Part shown: positions 1-8,736 of the stretch, in pieces
How positions within the stretch are numbered: position 1 is the first letter of the stretch
Layout of the letters: each line of letters opens with the position of its first letter
Assembly (NCBI GenBank): GCA_020634815.1
Contig: JACKBA010000031.1
Span: forward strand, 19,663-83,662
Origin: Caldilineaceae bacterium
Lineage (GTDB): Bacteria > Chloroflexota > Anaerolineae > Caldilineales > Caldilineaceae
Direction: 5' to 3'
Length of the DNA: 64,000 nt
The notes under the pieces: generated by a model
What the model was told of the DNA's origin: nothing
Seen by the model: only the letters and a program-made list of their open reading frames with translations
The model's database searches: none
Made by a program: the position numbers and the translations under genes

Positions 1-147
1 CTGACATCACGCGAACGAGATATGGCCGCGGTGGATCATCGCGAGCCGGATCGGGTGCCCATCGACCTGGGCGGGCATCCTTCCTCGGGCGTCATGGCCA
101 ACGTTTCGCCCAAACACAACGCGGCTATTCTCGGCGCGATCAACTAG
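1..147 (+). pseudogene. Collapsed uroporphyrinogen decarboxylase-like (URO-D/MtaA family) gene remnant, 5' end outside window
   Basis: An open frame of 48 codons runs from the window edge to TAG at 145-147. Its first ~32 residues (TSRERDMAAVDHREPDRVP, then IDLGGHPSSG) look like the N-terminus of URO-D-family proteins, which usually start with a T-x-R-E-R-hydrophobic segment, an H-x-E-P-D-R-V-P box and a DLGG-x-x-S-S-G segment. The last ~15 residues (NVSPKHNAAILGAIN) look like the very C-terminus of the same family (N-V-P-P-E-N-hydrophobic helix). Family members are roughly 330-400 aa, so about 300 central codons appear to be missing with the frame kept. The start codon is probably just upstream of base 1. 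An internal deletion is inferred; an assembly collapse is the alternative. The frame ends 21 nt before the next gene. Confidence 0.55.
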
Positions 148-168
148 TACTAACAGGAGGTAAGCGCC

Positions 169-1062
169 ATGGAACCGTGGCAGACGCGAGCGTCGGAATT
201 TCACCCCTACCTTATCGCTTCGCTGGACGAACTACCCGCTACCCTGCGCCCCGTGGTCGAGGAAGCGCTGCCGCCCGGCACGGTACTGGCCAGCGGGCTG
301 GTCGTGCCGGCCAACTACCGCTCCGACACCCCAGAAGGTGAACCGCATACCGTGCCGGAGCAGGCGCTGATCTTCACCGGCGACGGCATGTGGCAGATCA
401 CGGCGCCCGCCGACACCGCGCCCTCTGCCATTTACATCGACCCCGCCAATATCCGCTGGATCCGGTCGAGCCACCTGCTGCTCTACGGGCGGCTGGAGAT
501 CGCCGGCGCGACGCAGGGCCAGCCCGTGCTGCTCGACATCGAATTCAATGCCGTGGGCTGGCGCCAGAAGGATCAGAACTGGCGCAATCTGGTCGCCAAG
601 TGTGTCGGGTTGCCGCCGCTTGCGACAGGTTCGGCGCCCGCCCCGAGCGCGCAAGATCGAGCCATCTTGCAGTCCGCGCCCGAGAAGTTCGTGGATGGCC
701 TCTTCAAGTATGGCATGTACACCGGCGAGACGCTGCACGCCGCAACCTTCCAGCCGGCCGTGTGGGAGCATCACCTGATTTCGTTTGACAAACAGCTCGC
801 TCCCGACACCCTCATCGCATTGACCAACGCTTCCGTGCTGATCCTCACCGAGGAGAAAGCATTGGTGCGCCGCAGCGACGAACTGGGGCTGCTCATCACC
901 CGCATCCCGCGCCAGGCCATCGCCGAGATGCAGGTCGCTGCCGGCGCCCACCTCAGTGAAGTGAACTTTTCGCTGGCCCGCGGGGGCGTGAGCGATCGCT
1001 ACCGCCTGCCGCTCGCCCATGACGCCGCCCAGGCTTGGTCATCGATCTGGGCAAAAGGCTGA
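169..1062 (+). CDS. Hypothetical protein, possibly PH-like, first intact gene of the inositol cluster
   Basis: 297 aa, not recognised. The start is supported by AGGAGG at 155-160, eight bases before ATG. There is no signal peptide and no membrane segment, so it is probably cytosolic. The middle (about residues 85-145) and the end (about 205-295) both read as beta-strand-rich stretches with a short final helix. Phrases such as ALIFTGDGMWQI and LIALTNASVLILTEE resemble the opening strands of bacterial PH-like domains, where a protein of unknown function often carries two such folds. That is a weak guess from pattern only. The gene ends three bases before the first Gfo/Idh/MocA dehydrogenase, so the two are almost certainly co-transcribed and probably translationally coupled. 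Confidence 0.8.
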   Translation: MEPWQTRASEFHPYLIASLDELPATLRPVVEEALPPGTVLASGLVVPANYRSDTPEGEPHTVPEQALIFTGDGMWQITAPADTAPSAIYIDPANIRWIRSSHLLLYGRLEIAGATQGQPVLLDIEFNAVGWRQKDQNWRNLVAKCVGLPPLATGSAPAPSAQDRAILQSAPEKFVDGLFKYGMYTGETLHAATFQPAVWEHHLISFDKQLAPDTLIALTNASVLILTEEKALVRRSDELGLLITRIPRQAIAEMQVAAGAHLSEVNFSLARGGVSDRYRLPLAHDAAQAWSSIWAKG

Positions 1063-1065
1063 CCC

Positions 1066-2241
1066 ATGCAGACGGTAGATTCACAGACAACTCGAAGCCT
1101 GCGCCTGGGAATGGTCGGCGGCGGCCCGGGCTCGCACATCGGCGCGACGCACCGCCAGGCCGCGCGCATGGACGGCCACTACGACCTGGTGGCGGGGGTC
1201 TTTGCCAGCGACGCCGAGCGCAGCCGCGTCTTCGCCGCCACGCTCGCGATCGCCCCGGATCGCCGCTACGGCACGTGGCAGGAAATGGCGGAGCAGGAAG
1301 CGGGCCGCGCTGACGGCATCGAGGTCGTCGCCATCATGACGCCCAACGACAGTCACTACGCCATCGCCCGCGCATTCCTGGAGCGGGGCGTCCACGTCAT
1401 CTGCGACAAGCCGCTGACCAACGATCTGGCGCAGGCGACCGAATTGCAGCGGCTGGCACAGGAACGCGGTCTGGTTTTCGGCGTCACCTTCAACTACTCC
1501 GGCTACCCGATGGTGCGCCAGGCGCGCGCCATGGTGCGCAGCGGCGAACTGGGCGCGGTGCGGCTGGTGCAGGTCGAGCTGGCCTCTGGCTGGGCATCGA
1601 CCCTGCTGGAAGCGGAAGGGCACAAACAGGCGACGTGGCGAACGACGCCGGCCATCGCCGGCAAGTCCTCCGTCGTCGGCGACCTGGGCACGCACGCCCA
1701 CCACCTGGCGCGCTACATCACCGGGCTGGAGGTGAGCGAACTTTCCGCCGAACTTTCGACGCTGGTGCCGGGCCGCCAGACTGACGACAACGGGCACATC
1801 ATGTTGCGCTTCGACAACGGTGCGCGCGGCATGATGTGGGTGAGCATGGTCGCGGCCGGCAACCTGCACGGGCTGCGCATCCGCGTCTACGGCGAGCGAG
1901 GCAGCCTGGAGTGGGTGCAGGAGCGCCCCGACGAGCTGGTCGTGCGCCCTGTCGACGGCCCGCAGCAGATCCTGGCGCGCGGCGCCGGCTATCTGGCTCC
2001 GGCGGCCCAGCGCGTCAACCGGCTGTGGCCCGGCCACCCGGAAGGCTTCATGGATGCCTTCGCCAACATCTATAGCGACATCGCTGCGGCAATCGTGGCG
2101 CGCCGCGACGACAGCGCAGTCGATCCGTTGGCGCTGACCTTCCCGACCGTCGATGACGGCGTGCTGGGCGTCAGGTTTGTCGACGCGGCAGTCGAATCGA
2201 ACCAGCAAGGCGGGCGCTGGGTGGACGTACGAACCCCGTGA
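1066..2241 (+). CDS. Gfo/Idh/MocA family NAD(P)-dependent oxidoreductase (1 of 5)
   Basis: 391 aa. An N-terminal Rossmann fold with the glycine-rich dinucleotide loop MVGGGPGSHIG (about residues 11-21) is followed by the family box, here CDKPLT in place of the more usual EKP, and by a long C-terminal beta-sheet domain. Family members oxidise or reduce a hydroxyl of sugars or cyclitols. The lysine of the D/EKP box contributes to catalysis and is present; the glutamate is replaced by aspartate, as seen in some subfamilies. The length (390 vs ~340 for IolG) and a C-terminal YLAPAAQRVNRLWPGHPEGF segment place it in a different subfamily from the IolG at 5451. The substrate is unknown; the setting suggests an inositol isomer, an inosose or a glycoside-derived keto sugar. 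It starts 3 nt after the preceding gene. Confidence 0.9.
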   Translation: MQTVDSQTTRSLRLGMVGGGPGSHIGATHRQAARMDGHYDLVAGVFASDAERSRVFAATLAIAPDRRYGTWQEMAEQEAGRADGIEVVAIMTPNDSHYAIARAFLERGVHVICDKPLTNDLAQATELQRLAQERGLVFGVTFNYSGYPMVRQARAMVRSGELGAVRLVQVELASGWASTLLEAEGHKQATWRTTPAIAGKSSVVGDLGTHAHHLARYITGLEVSELSAELSTLVPGRQTDDNGHIMLRFDNGARGMMWVSMVAAGNLHGLRIRVYGERGSLEWVQERPDELVVRPVDGPQQILARGAGYLAPAAQRVNRLWPGHPEGFMDAFANIYSDIAAAIVARRDDSAVDPLALTFPTVDDGVLGVRFVDAAVESNQQGGRWVDVRTP

Positions 2242-2272
2242 TGGAATATCGAATTGTTTGGCTTGATCGAAT

Positions 2273-2302
2273 GGAACGCGGATGACGCGGAGTGGGCGGA
2301 TT
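2273..2302. repeat. Intergenic repeat family A, single arm
   Basis: The unit ACGCGGATGACGCGGA, followed by GGGCGGATTTTCGC, matches the left arm of the complete family A palindromes at 5336-5407 and 7437-7523. Only one arm is recognisable here, directly before a family D element, so this looks like a truncated copy. Confidence 0.6.
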
Positions 2303-2330
2303 TTCGCTGATCGAATCGGCAACAATCAGC

Positions 2331-2417
2331 CACCAAGTCACGAAGAACACAAAGAGGCACAAAGAAAAGCAATGATCGATCTTCGTGCCGCTTTGTGTGC
2401 TTGGTGTCTTCGTGGTG
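2331..2417. repeat. Intergenic palindromic repeat family D (CACAAAG type)
   Basis: An imperfect long inverted repeat. The left arm (2331-2366) carries CACCAAG, CACGAAGA, CACAAAG and GCACAAAGA modules. The right arm (2381-2417), read on the other strand, carries CACCACGAAG, ACACCAAG, CACAAAG and GGCACGAAGA. The transcript would form a long hairpin between the first dehydrogenase and the SDR. It could stabilise mRNA, terminate weakly, or simply be a non-autonomous mobile palindrome. No transposase is nearby. Confidence 0.8.
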
Positions 2418-2447
2418 AGGCCTTTCGGCATCTGAAGGGTGTCAACT

Positions 2448-3285
<838 letters not shown>

Positions 3286-3293
<8 letters not shown>

Positions 3294-4320
3294 CGACAAG
3301 AGTAGCTTGCGCCCGGTGCGCTTTGGCGTCATCGGCACGGGCGGCATGGGCGGGCGTCATGCCCGCAACCTGACCAACGAAGTGGCCGCGGCGCAGGTCG
3401 TGGCGCTGGCCGACGTGGACGAGGCGCGTCTGCAAGCAGTGGCCGCGGCGTGCGGCGCTGCACACACCTTCGCCGACGCCGCCGAACTGATCCGCCATCC
3501 CGACGTGGAGGCGGTGCTGGTCGCCGCGCCGGACCGCTTTCACGCCGCGCTCACCGCGGCGTGCATCGAAGCAGGCAAGCCGGTGCTCTGCGAGAAGCCG
3601 CTGGCGCTCAGTGCCGCAGAGGCGCTGCGCATCGTCGAGGCGGAGGTTGCGGGCGGCCGGCGGCTGGTGCAGGTCGGCCTCATGCGCGAGTACGACCCCG
3701 CGCATCTGCGCGTCAAGCAGATCATGGACAGCGGCGCGCTGGGCAAGGCGCTGGCCTTTCACGGCACGCACATCAACGGCGGCACGCTCTCCTGGCGCAC
3801 GGTGGAGGATGTGGTGACCAACTCGGCGGTGCACGACCTGCATTCGGCGCGCTGGCTGATGGGCGACGAGATCGTGCGCGTCTTCGCCAGCTACGTGCCC
3901 TACAGCGCCGACCGCCCCGACACGGCGCGGCTGATGTTGATCCAGCTTCAGTTCCGCGGCGGCGCGGTCGGCCGCATCGAGTGCAACATGGAGGCCGGCT
4001 ACGGCTACGAAGTCGACGTCAAGCTGACCGGCGAGCGCGGCTCGGCGGAGACGAACTCGCTGCGCAGCGCGGTGGTGCGCCACCAGAACCAGCGCGGGCA
4101 GTGGGTGGAGGAAGACTGGCTGCAGCGCTTCGACACAGCGTACATCGACGAGGTGCGGGCGTGGATTCGCTCGGTACAGCTCGGTGTGGCGGACGGCCCC
4201 TCGGCGTGGGACGGCTTCGCATCCATGCTCGTGGCCGACGCCTGCATCGCCTCCGCCCGGAGCGGCCAACCGGTGGATGTGGCGATGCCGGAGATGGCGG
4301 ATATCTATCGACGTGCATAA
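3286..4320 (+). CDS. Gfo/Idh/MocA family oxidoreductase, inositol 2-dehydrogenase-like (2 of 5)
   Basis: 344 aa, the usual length of IolG-type enzymes. The Rossmann loop GVIGTGGMGGRHA is near residue 12, followed by the CEKPLALSAAEA box near 100. A GYGYEVDVKLTGERGSAET stretch corresponds to the segment that in IolG reads GYGYDERIEVFGSEG. It is therefore a likely inositol or scyllo-inositol dehydrogenase paralogue, with NAD(P) as cofactor and a cytosolic location. The start has AGGAGT at 3275-3280 and overlaps the SDR stop by 8 nt. It is followed by a family C palindromic repeat, then iolE. Confidence 0.88.
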
Positions 4321-4395
4321 CAATCTCCAATCTCTAATCTCCAATCTCTTCGCAAGCGGTGAGACTGGAGACTAGAGATTAGAGATTGGAGATTA
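4321..4395. repeat. Intergenic palindromic repeat family C (AATCTCC/GGAGATT type)
   Basis: Tandem CAATCTC/CTAATCTC units (4321-4350) are followed after a short spacer by their inverse, GAGATTAGAGATTGGAG and related units (4361-4395). Together they make a long hairpin that fills nearly the whole gap before iolE. The same units recur at 10909-10970 and inside the E2 gene at 15701-15762 and 16067-16114. Confidence 0.85.
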
Positions 4396-4417
4396 GCTCT
4401 ATTCAAAGGAAAACGCT

Positions 4418-5326
4418 ATGAGCGACTCAAACATTCGGGTAGGCAATGCGCCCTGTTCGTGGGGCGTGATCGAGAACGTGGAGGGCGAGCGCGGCGGCTA
4501 TGCCAAAGTGCTCGACGAGATGGCGGCGACTGGCTTCGCCGGCACCGAGCTGGGCGACTGGGGCTTCATGCCCACCGACCCGGACGAGCTGCGCGCCGAG
4601 CTGGCAAAGCGCAACCTCAAGCTGCTGGCGTCGTGGGTCAGCGTGAAGCTGCACGACCCCGCCGAACATGCCGCCAGCGAGGCCGACGCCGTGCGTACGG
4701 CGCGCCAGCTTGCGCGCGTTGGCGGGCCGGACAACCTGATCGTGCTGGGCAACGACCCCTACATGGACCCCATGCGCACGCTCAACTCTGGCCGCCTGAC
4801 GCCGGAGATGGGGATGAGCGAAGAACAGTGGCGGGTTTTCGCCGAGGGCGCCAACCGCGTGGCGAGCGCGGTGAAGCGCGAGACCGGGCTGCGCACGGTC
4901 ATGCACCACCACATCGGCACCTGGATCGAGACGCCGGAAGAGACGGCGCGGCTGCTGGAGATGACCGACCCCGCCGTGCTCGGCCTCTGCTTTGACACCG
5001 GCCACTACACCCACGGCGGCGGCGACCCGCTCGCCGGCCTCAAGCGCCATGCCGACCGCATCTGGCACGTCCACTTCAAGGATCACAGCCCGGAGGTCGC
5101 CGCCAGAGCCGCAGCCGAGCAACTGGACGCCGTCACCGCGGTGGGCCTCGGCCTCTTCTGCGAGCTGGGCACCGGCGACGTGGACTTTCCGGCGATCCTG
5201 GCCGAGCTCAAGCGCATGAACTACAGCGGCTGGATCGTGGTGGAGCAGGATGTGCTGCCGGGCATGGGCAGCCCGAAAGAGAGCGCCGCTCGCAACCGCG
5301 CCTACATCCGCAGCATCGGATTGTAG
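4418..5326 (+). CDS. iolE: Inosose dehydratase-like sugar phosphate isomerase/epimerase family protein (IolE)
   Basis: 302 aa TIM-barrel protein of the AP-endonuclease-2/xylose-isomerase-like superfamily. IolE removes water from 2-keto-myo-inositol (2-inosose) in the second step of the classical inositol pathway. Visible family features are the opening VGNAPCSWGVIE, a metal-binding HHHIGTWIET segment, FDTGHYTHGGGDP, the HVHFKDH motif and a terminal VVEQD strand. These provide the Glu/Asp/His ligands for a divalent metal. Length matches IolE (~297-300 aa). It lies immediately before the best IolG candidate, which supplies its substrate. The in-window set lacks the next enzyme, IolD. Confidence 0.82.
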   Translation: MSDSNIRVGNAPCSWGVIENVEGERGGYAKVLDEMAATGFAGTELGDWGFMPTDPDELRAELAKRNLKLLASWVSVKLHDPAEHAASEADAVRTARQLARVGGPDNLIVLGNDPYMDPMRTLNSGRLTPEMGMSEEQWRVFAEGANRVASAVKRETGLRTVMHHHIGTWIETPEETARLLEMTDPAVLGLCFDTGHYTHGGGDPLAGLKRHADRIWHVHFKDHSPEVAARAAAEQLDAVTAVGLGLFCELGTGDVDFPAILAELKRMNYSGWIVVEQDVLPGMGSPKESAARNRAYIRSIGL

Positions 5327-5335
5327 GTTCAAATA

Positions 5336-5407
5336 GAACGCGGATGACGCGGATTTTTGCCTTTGTCTTATCCGCGTGAATCCGCCCAATCCGCGTCATC
5401 CGCGTTC
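5336..5407. repeat. Intergenic palindromic repeat family A, complete copy
   Basis: A perfect 20-bp inverted repeat. The left arm 5336-5355 (GAACGCGGATGACGCGGATT) is mirrored exactly at 5388-5407 with a 32-nt spacer. It begins nine bases after the iolE stop codon and ends before the iolG ribosome-binding site. A perfect stem this long suggests recent insertion or active conservation. Confidence 0.9.
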
Positions 5408-5450
5408 CATTCCAACCTTGTCTACGATTTGACTTGCTTTGGAGGAAATA

Positions 5451-6461
5451 ATGATTCGATTCGCCCTGTTTGGGGCTGGATTTATCGGGCAGGTGCACGG
5501 CGCCAATATCGCCGCCTGCCCGCGCACGAAGTTGCAGTATGTGTTCGATGTCAACGCCGAGGCCGCGCACAAGCTGGCCGGCCGCTTCGGCGCCAAGGTC
5601 GCCGGCAGCGTCGAGGAGGTCTTCGCCGCCGACGATGTGGATGCGGTGCTCATCGCCTCGTCCACCAACACCCACGCCGACCTGCTCAGCGCGGCGATCA
5701 AGGCGCGCAAGCCGGTCTACTGCGAGAAGCCCATCGACATGGACCTGGCGCGGGTCAAGGCCGTGGTGCAGGAGGCGCATGACAACCCCGTGCCGATCAT
5801 GATGGGCTTCAGCCGCCGCTTCGACCCCAACCACCGCGCGCTGCGCCAGACGGTGCAGGCCGGCGAGGTGGGCGTCGTGGAGATGCTGCACCTGGTCTGC
5901 CGCTCGTCGGCGCCGCCGCCGTTGGCCTACATCAAGGTCTCGGGCGGCCAGTTCCGCGACCAGACGATCCACATGTTCGACCTGCTCTGCTGGGTGGCCG
6001 GTCAGGCGCCGGTCGAGGTCTACGCCACCGGCGCGTCGATGATGGACCCGGCAATCACCGAGGCGGGTGACGTGGACACCTCCATGCTCATCCTCAAGTT
6101 CGCCGACGGCGCGCTCTGTCACATCGACAACAGCCGCCACACCGGCTACGGCTACGACGAACGCATCGAGGTCTTCGGCTCCGAGGGGCTGGTCGAGTCG
6201 CGGCGCAAGCCAATCCGCGACGTGGCGATCTACAAGGGCGACAAGGTGATCGAGGATGGCATGTACGCCGGCTGGTTCGAGCGCATGGAGCCGAGCTTCC
6301 TGCTCGCGATCGACGCCTTCGCCGCCGCGCTGGAAGGCGAGACCGGCATCGACTATCCGACGCTGCAAGACGGCCTGCGCGCCCAGATGATCGCCGAGGC
6401 GGCGGTCGCGTCGTTGAAGCAGGGCAAGCCGGTGCAGATCGAATATTGGCAGCCGGGGTGA
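5451..6461 (+). CDS. iolG: myo-Inositol 2-dehydrogenase (IolG)
   Basis: 336 aa. IolG oxidises myo-inositol to 2-keto-myo-inositol with NAD+, the entry step of inositol catabolism. The Rossmann loop FGAGFIGQVH is at about residues 6-15, and the YCEKPIDMDL box supplies the catalytic Lys. The typical IolG phrase MGFSRRFDPNH follows. The C-terminal domain contains DQTIHMFDLLCW with the catalytic Asp/His, and NSRHTGYGYDERIEVFGSEG, which is close to the IolG consensus and is my reason for naming this paralogue. ATG 5451 has GGAGG at 5441-5445; an upstream in-frame TTG is rejected. Neighbours are iolE upstream and iolI downstream. Confidence 0.88.
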   Translation: MIRFALFGAGFIGQVHGANIAACPRTKLQYVFDVNAEAAHKLAGRFGAKVAGSVEEVFAADDVDAVLIASSTNTHADLLSAAIKARKPVYCEKPIDMDLARVKAVVQEAHDNPVPIMMGFSRRFDPNHRALRQTVQAGEVGVVEMLHLVCRSSAPPPLAYIKVSGGQFRDQTIHMFDLLCWVAGQAPVEVYATGASMMDPAITEAGDVDTSMLILKFADGALCHIDNSRHTGYGYDERIEVFGSEGLVESRRKPIRDVAIYKGDKVIEDGMYAGWFERMEPSFLLAIDAFAAALEGETGIDYPTLQDGLRAQMIAEAAVASLKQGKPVQIEYWQPG

Positions 6462-6480
6462 TTGGTGCAGGTGACTACTC

Positions 6481-6576
6481 TTGACGCAGAGTCGCGGAGA
6501 GGCAGAGATTCGCAGAGAATTCCTTTCTTGGTCTTTTCCTCTGGTTTTTCTCTGCACCTCTGCGTCTCTGCGTCAA
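6481..6576. repeat. Intergenic palindromic repeat family B (TTGACGCAGAG type)
   Basis: Arms TTGACGCAGAG (6481-6491) and CTCTGCGTCAA (6566-6576) are perfectly complementary. The complementarity continues imperfectly inward through GCAGAGA/TCTCTGC units. It occupies the gap between iolG and iolI. The second copy in the window is at 17986-18095. Confidence 0.85.
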
Positions 6577-6600
6577 AATTTCTCGATTTAGGAGGGGACA

Positions 6601-7437
6601 ATGTTACTCGGATTTCACGGCGCGACGACGATGACCAGTGACCTGGAGACCGACGTGCGCGTCTCACGCGAGGCGGGCTATAAGGGGCTGGAATTGTGGG
6701 CGGACAAGGTATACAAGTATCTTGAGACGCATTCGCTGGAGGAGTTGAACGCGCTCTTTGTGGACAACGGCATTGCACCGATGAGCCTCAACGCGCTGGT
6801 CTTTGTCGGCTTCCGCGGCGATGAGTACCCGGAGGTGCAGGCGCGCTGCAAGATGATGTGCGAGATCGCCCAGGCCATCAACTGCCCGATGCTCGTCACC
6901 GTACCCAGCCCCACCGAAACGCGCTGGCAGTTGCCCTGGTCGGACGTGGTGGCGGAATACGTGACGGTGCTACGCGACCTGGCGAGCATCGCCGCGCCGC
7001 ACGACGTCAAGTTGTCCTTCGAGTTCCTGGGCTTTGGCTGGTGCACCGTGCGCACCCCGCGCGGCGCGTGGGAGATCGTCCAGGCCGTCGATCGCCCCAA
7101 CGTGGGCATGACGGTGGACTGCGCCCATCTCTTTGCCGGCGGCGGGCTGCTGGAGGAGTTGGAGGTGCTCGACCCCAAGAAGGTCTTTGCCTTCCACCTC
7201 GACGACCTGGAGGATACCTGCAAGGAGGCGATCACCGACTACACACGCCTCTACCCAGGCATCGGCGTGATTCCGCTGGACGAGATCTGCCGGCGTATGA
7301 GCGCCATCGGCTACGACGACACCTGCTCGATCGAACTCTTCCAGCCGGCGTACTGGGAACTCGATCCGCTAGAGGTCGCCAGGAATTGTCGCGAGAGCGC
7401 ACTCAAGGTGCTCGCACCACATTTCAGCATCGAATAG
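6601..7437 (+). CDS. iolI: 2-keto-myo-inositol isomerase (IolI)
   Basis: 278 aa, the same length as the Bacillus IolI I recall. IolI interconverts 2-keto-myo-inositol and 1-keto-D-chiro-inositol, which lets D-chiro-inositol enter the pathway. It is a TIM barrel with a divalent metal site. Recognisable IolI-like stretches are GATT near the N-terminus, a HSLEELNALFVDNGIAPMSL helix-strand, the NALVF strand, SFEFLGFGWCTV (metal Glu), VDCAHL, FAFHLDDLEDT and a terminal SIELFQPAYWEL. ATG follows GGAGGGG at 6591-6597 with short spacing. The stop codon lies inside the next repeat. Confidence 0.85.
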   Translation: MLLGFHGATTMTSDLETDVRVSREAGYKGLELWADKVYKYLETHSLEELNALFVDNGIAPMSLNALVFVGFRGDEYPEVQARCKMMCEIAQAINCPMLVTVPSPTETRWQLPWSDVVAEYVTVLRDLASIAAPHDVKLSFEFLGFGWCTVRTPRGAWEIVQAVDRPNVGMTVDCAHLFAGGGLLEELEVLDPKKVFAFHLDDLEDTCKEAITDYTRLYPGIGVIPLDEICRRMSAIGYDDTCSIELFQPAYWELDPLEVARNCRESALKVLAPHFSIE

Positions 7438-7523
7438 AACGCGGATGACGCGGATCGGGCGGATTTGCGCGGACACAGACAATGATCCGCGTGCATCCGC
7501 CTAATCCGTCGCATCCGTGGTCT
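7437..7523. repeat. Intergenic palindromic repeat family A, imperfect copy
   Basis: Starts with the last base of the iolI stop codon. The left side GAACGCGGATGACGCGGA, then GGGCGGATT, pairs imperfectly with the right side, which on the opposite strand reads ACGGATGCGACGGATTAGG and GCGGATGCACGCGGA. It fills the gap before the next dehydrogenase. The many mismatches mark it as older than the perfect copy at 5336-5407. Confidence 0.8.
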
Positions 7524-7569
7524 ATCTATTACCACTGAGCATTTGCACTCTGTTTGGGAGAAGATTGAC

Positions 7570-8736
7570 ATGGTCACAACACTCAATATCGGCGTCATCG
7601 GCATGGGCTGGATGGGCATGGCCCACAGCCGCGGCTATCGTGCCATTCCGGACCGTTTCTGGGATGGCGGCATTCGTCCCCGGCTGGTCATCTGCGCCGA
7701 CGACCTGCCCGCGCGCGCCCAACAGGCGCAGCAGATGTTCGGCTTCGAGGAATCCACAAGCGACTGGCGCAAGGTCATCGAGCATCCGGACGTGCAGGTC
7801 GTCAACATCGCGTCGCCCAACTTCCTGCATCAGGAAATGGTGATGGCGGCCATCGCGGCCGGCAAGCACGTCTTCTGCGAAAAACCCATCGGTCGCTATC
7901 CCGAAGAGGCCATCGCCGTCGCGGAAGCGGCGCGACAAGCCGGCGTGATGACCGGCGTCGGCTTCAACTACCGCTGGGCGCCGCTGGTGCAGTACACCCG
8001 TTCGCTGGTCGAGGCGGGCAAGCTGGGCGAGCTGACCCACTATCGCGGCCGCTTCTACTCGATGTACGGCAGCAACCCGTACGGCCAACTGACCTGGCGC
8101 TTCAAGTTCGAGCAGGCCGGCTACGGCGTGCTGGGCGACATCATGACGCACGTGGTGGACATGGCCCACTTCCTGGTCGGCCCCGTCGACCGGCTCGTGA
8201 GCCAGCGCAACACCTTCATCAAGGAACGCCCGCTACCCGTGCCCGGCCGCGGCACCCACTTCTCTGTCGGCCAGCCCGGCGACCCGACGGGCGAGGTGGA
8301 AAACGAGGATTACATCGGCACGCTGGTGGAGTTTGGCAACGGGGTGCAGGGAACCTTGGAAACGTCGCGCACCGTCTTCGGCCCCAAGTGCGAGATGGCA
8401 TACGAGATCTACGGCACCAAGGGCGCGGTCAAGTGGAACTTCGAGCGCATGAACGAACTCCAGGTCTACCTGCCCGACGAGGAGATCGGCCACGATGGCT
8501 TCACGACCCTCTTCGGCAGCCCGGATCACCCGCTGCATGGCCGCTTCAACCCGGGGCCGGGCATCGGCCTGGGCTACGACGATCTCAAGACGAACGAGGC
8601 ATACTACTTCCTCAAGTCCATCGTCGACGGGCAGCAGATCGAGCCGGGCTTCGACGCAGCCTATGCCGCCGCCCGCACCAACCAGGCCATGATCCGCTCG
8701 TGGGAGAGCGGCGCGTGGGAGAAAGTGGACGCATGA
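7570..8736 (+). CDS. Gfo/Idh/MocA family oxidoreductase (4 of 5)
   Basis: 388 aa. Rossmann loop GVIGMGWMGMAH near residue 7, then the FCEKPIGRYPEEA box. A VGFNYRWAPLVQY strand and LGDIMTHVVDMAHFLVG, holding the catalytic-region Asp/His, follow. ATG 7570 is chosen over an upstream TTG because GGGAGAAG lies 5-12 nt before it. The TGA stop overlaps the next ATG as ATGA, so translation is coupled to a second dehydrogenase. Such pairs in catabolic operons often act as an oxidation/reduction couple on keto-sugars or on different inositol stereoisomers. The specific substrate is not evident. Confidence 0.9.
   Translation: MVTTLNIGVIGMGWMGMAHSRGYRAIPDRFWDGGIRPRLVICADDLPARAQQAQQMFGFEESTSDWRKVIEHPDVQVVNIASPNFLHQEMVMAAIAAGKHVFCEKPIGRYPEEAIAVAEAARQAGVMTGVGFNYRWAPLVQYTRSLVEAGKLGELTHYRGRFYSMYGSNPYGQLTWRFKFEQAGYGVLGDIMTHVVDMAHFLVGPVDRLVSQRNTFIKERPLPVPGRGTHFSVGQPGDPTGEVENEDYIGTLVEFGNGVQGTLETSRTVFGPKCEMAYEIYGTKGAVKWNFERMNELQVYLPDEEIGHDGFTTLFGSPDHPLHGRFNPGPGIGLGYDDLKTNEAYYFLKSIVDGQQIEPGFDAAYAAARTNQAMIRSWESGAWEKVDA

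Noticed and set aside
1081..2325. 414-codon minus-strand frame opposite the first dehydrogenase, and similar long antisense frames elsewhere
   Set aside because: Antisense shadows typical of high-GC genomes; translations are His/Arg/Gln-rich without motifs.
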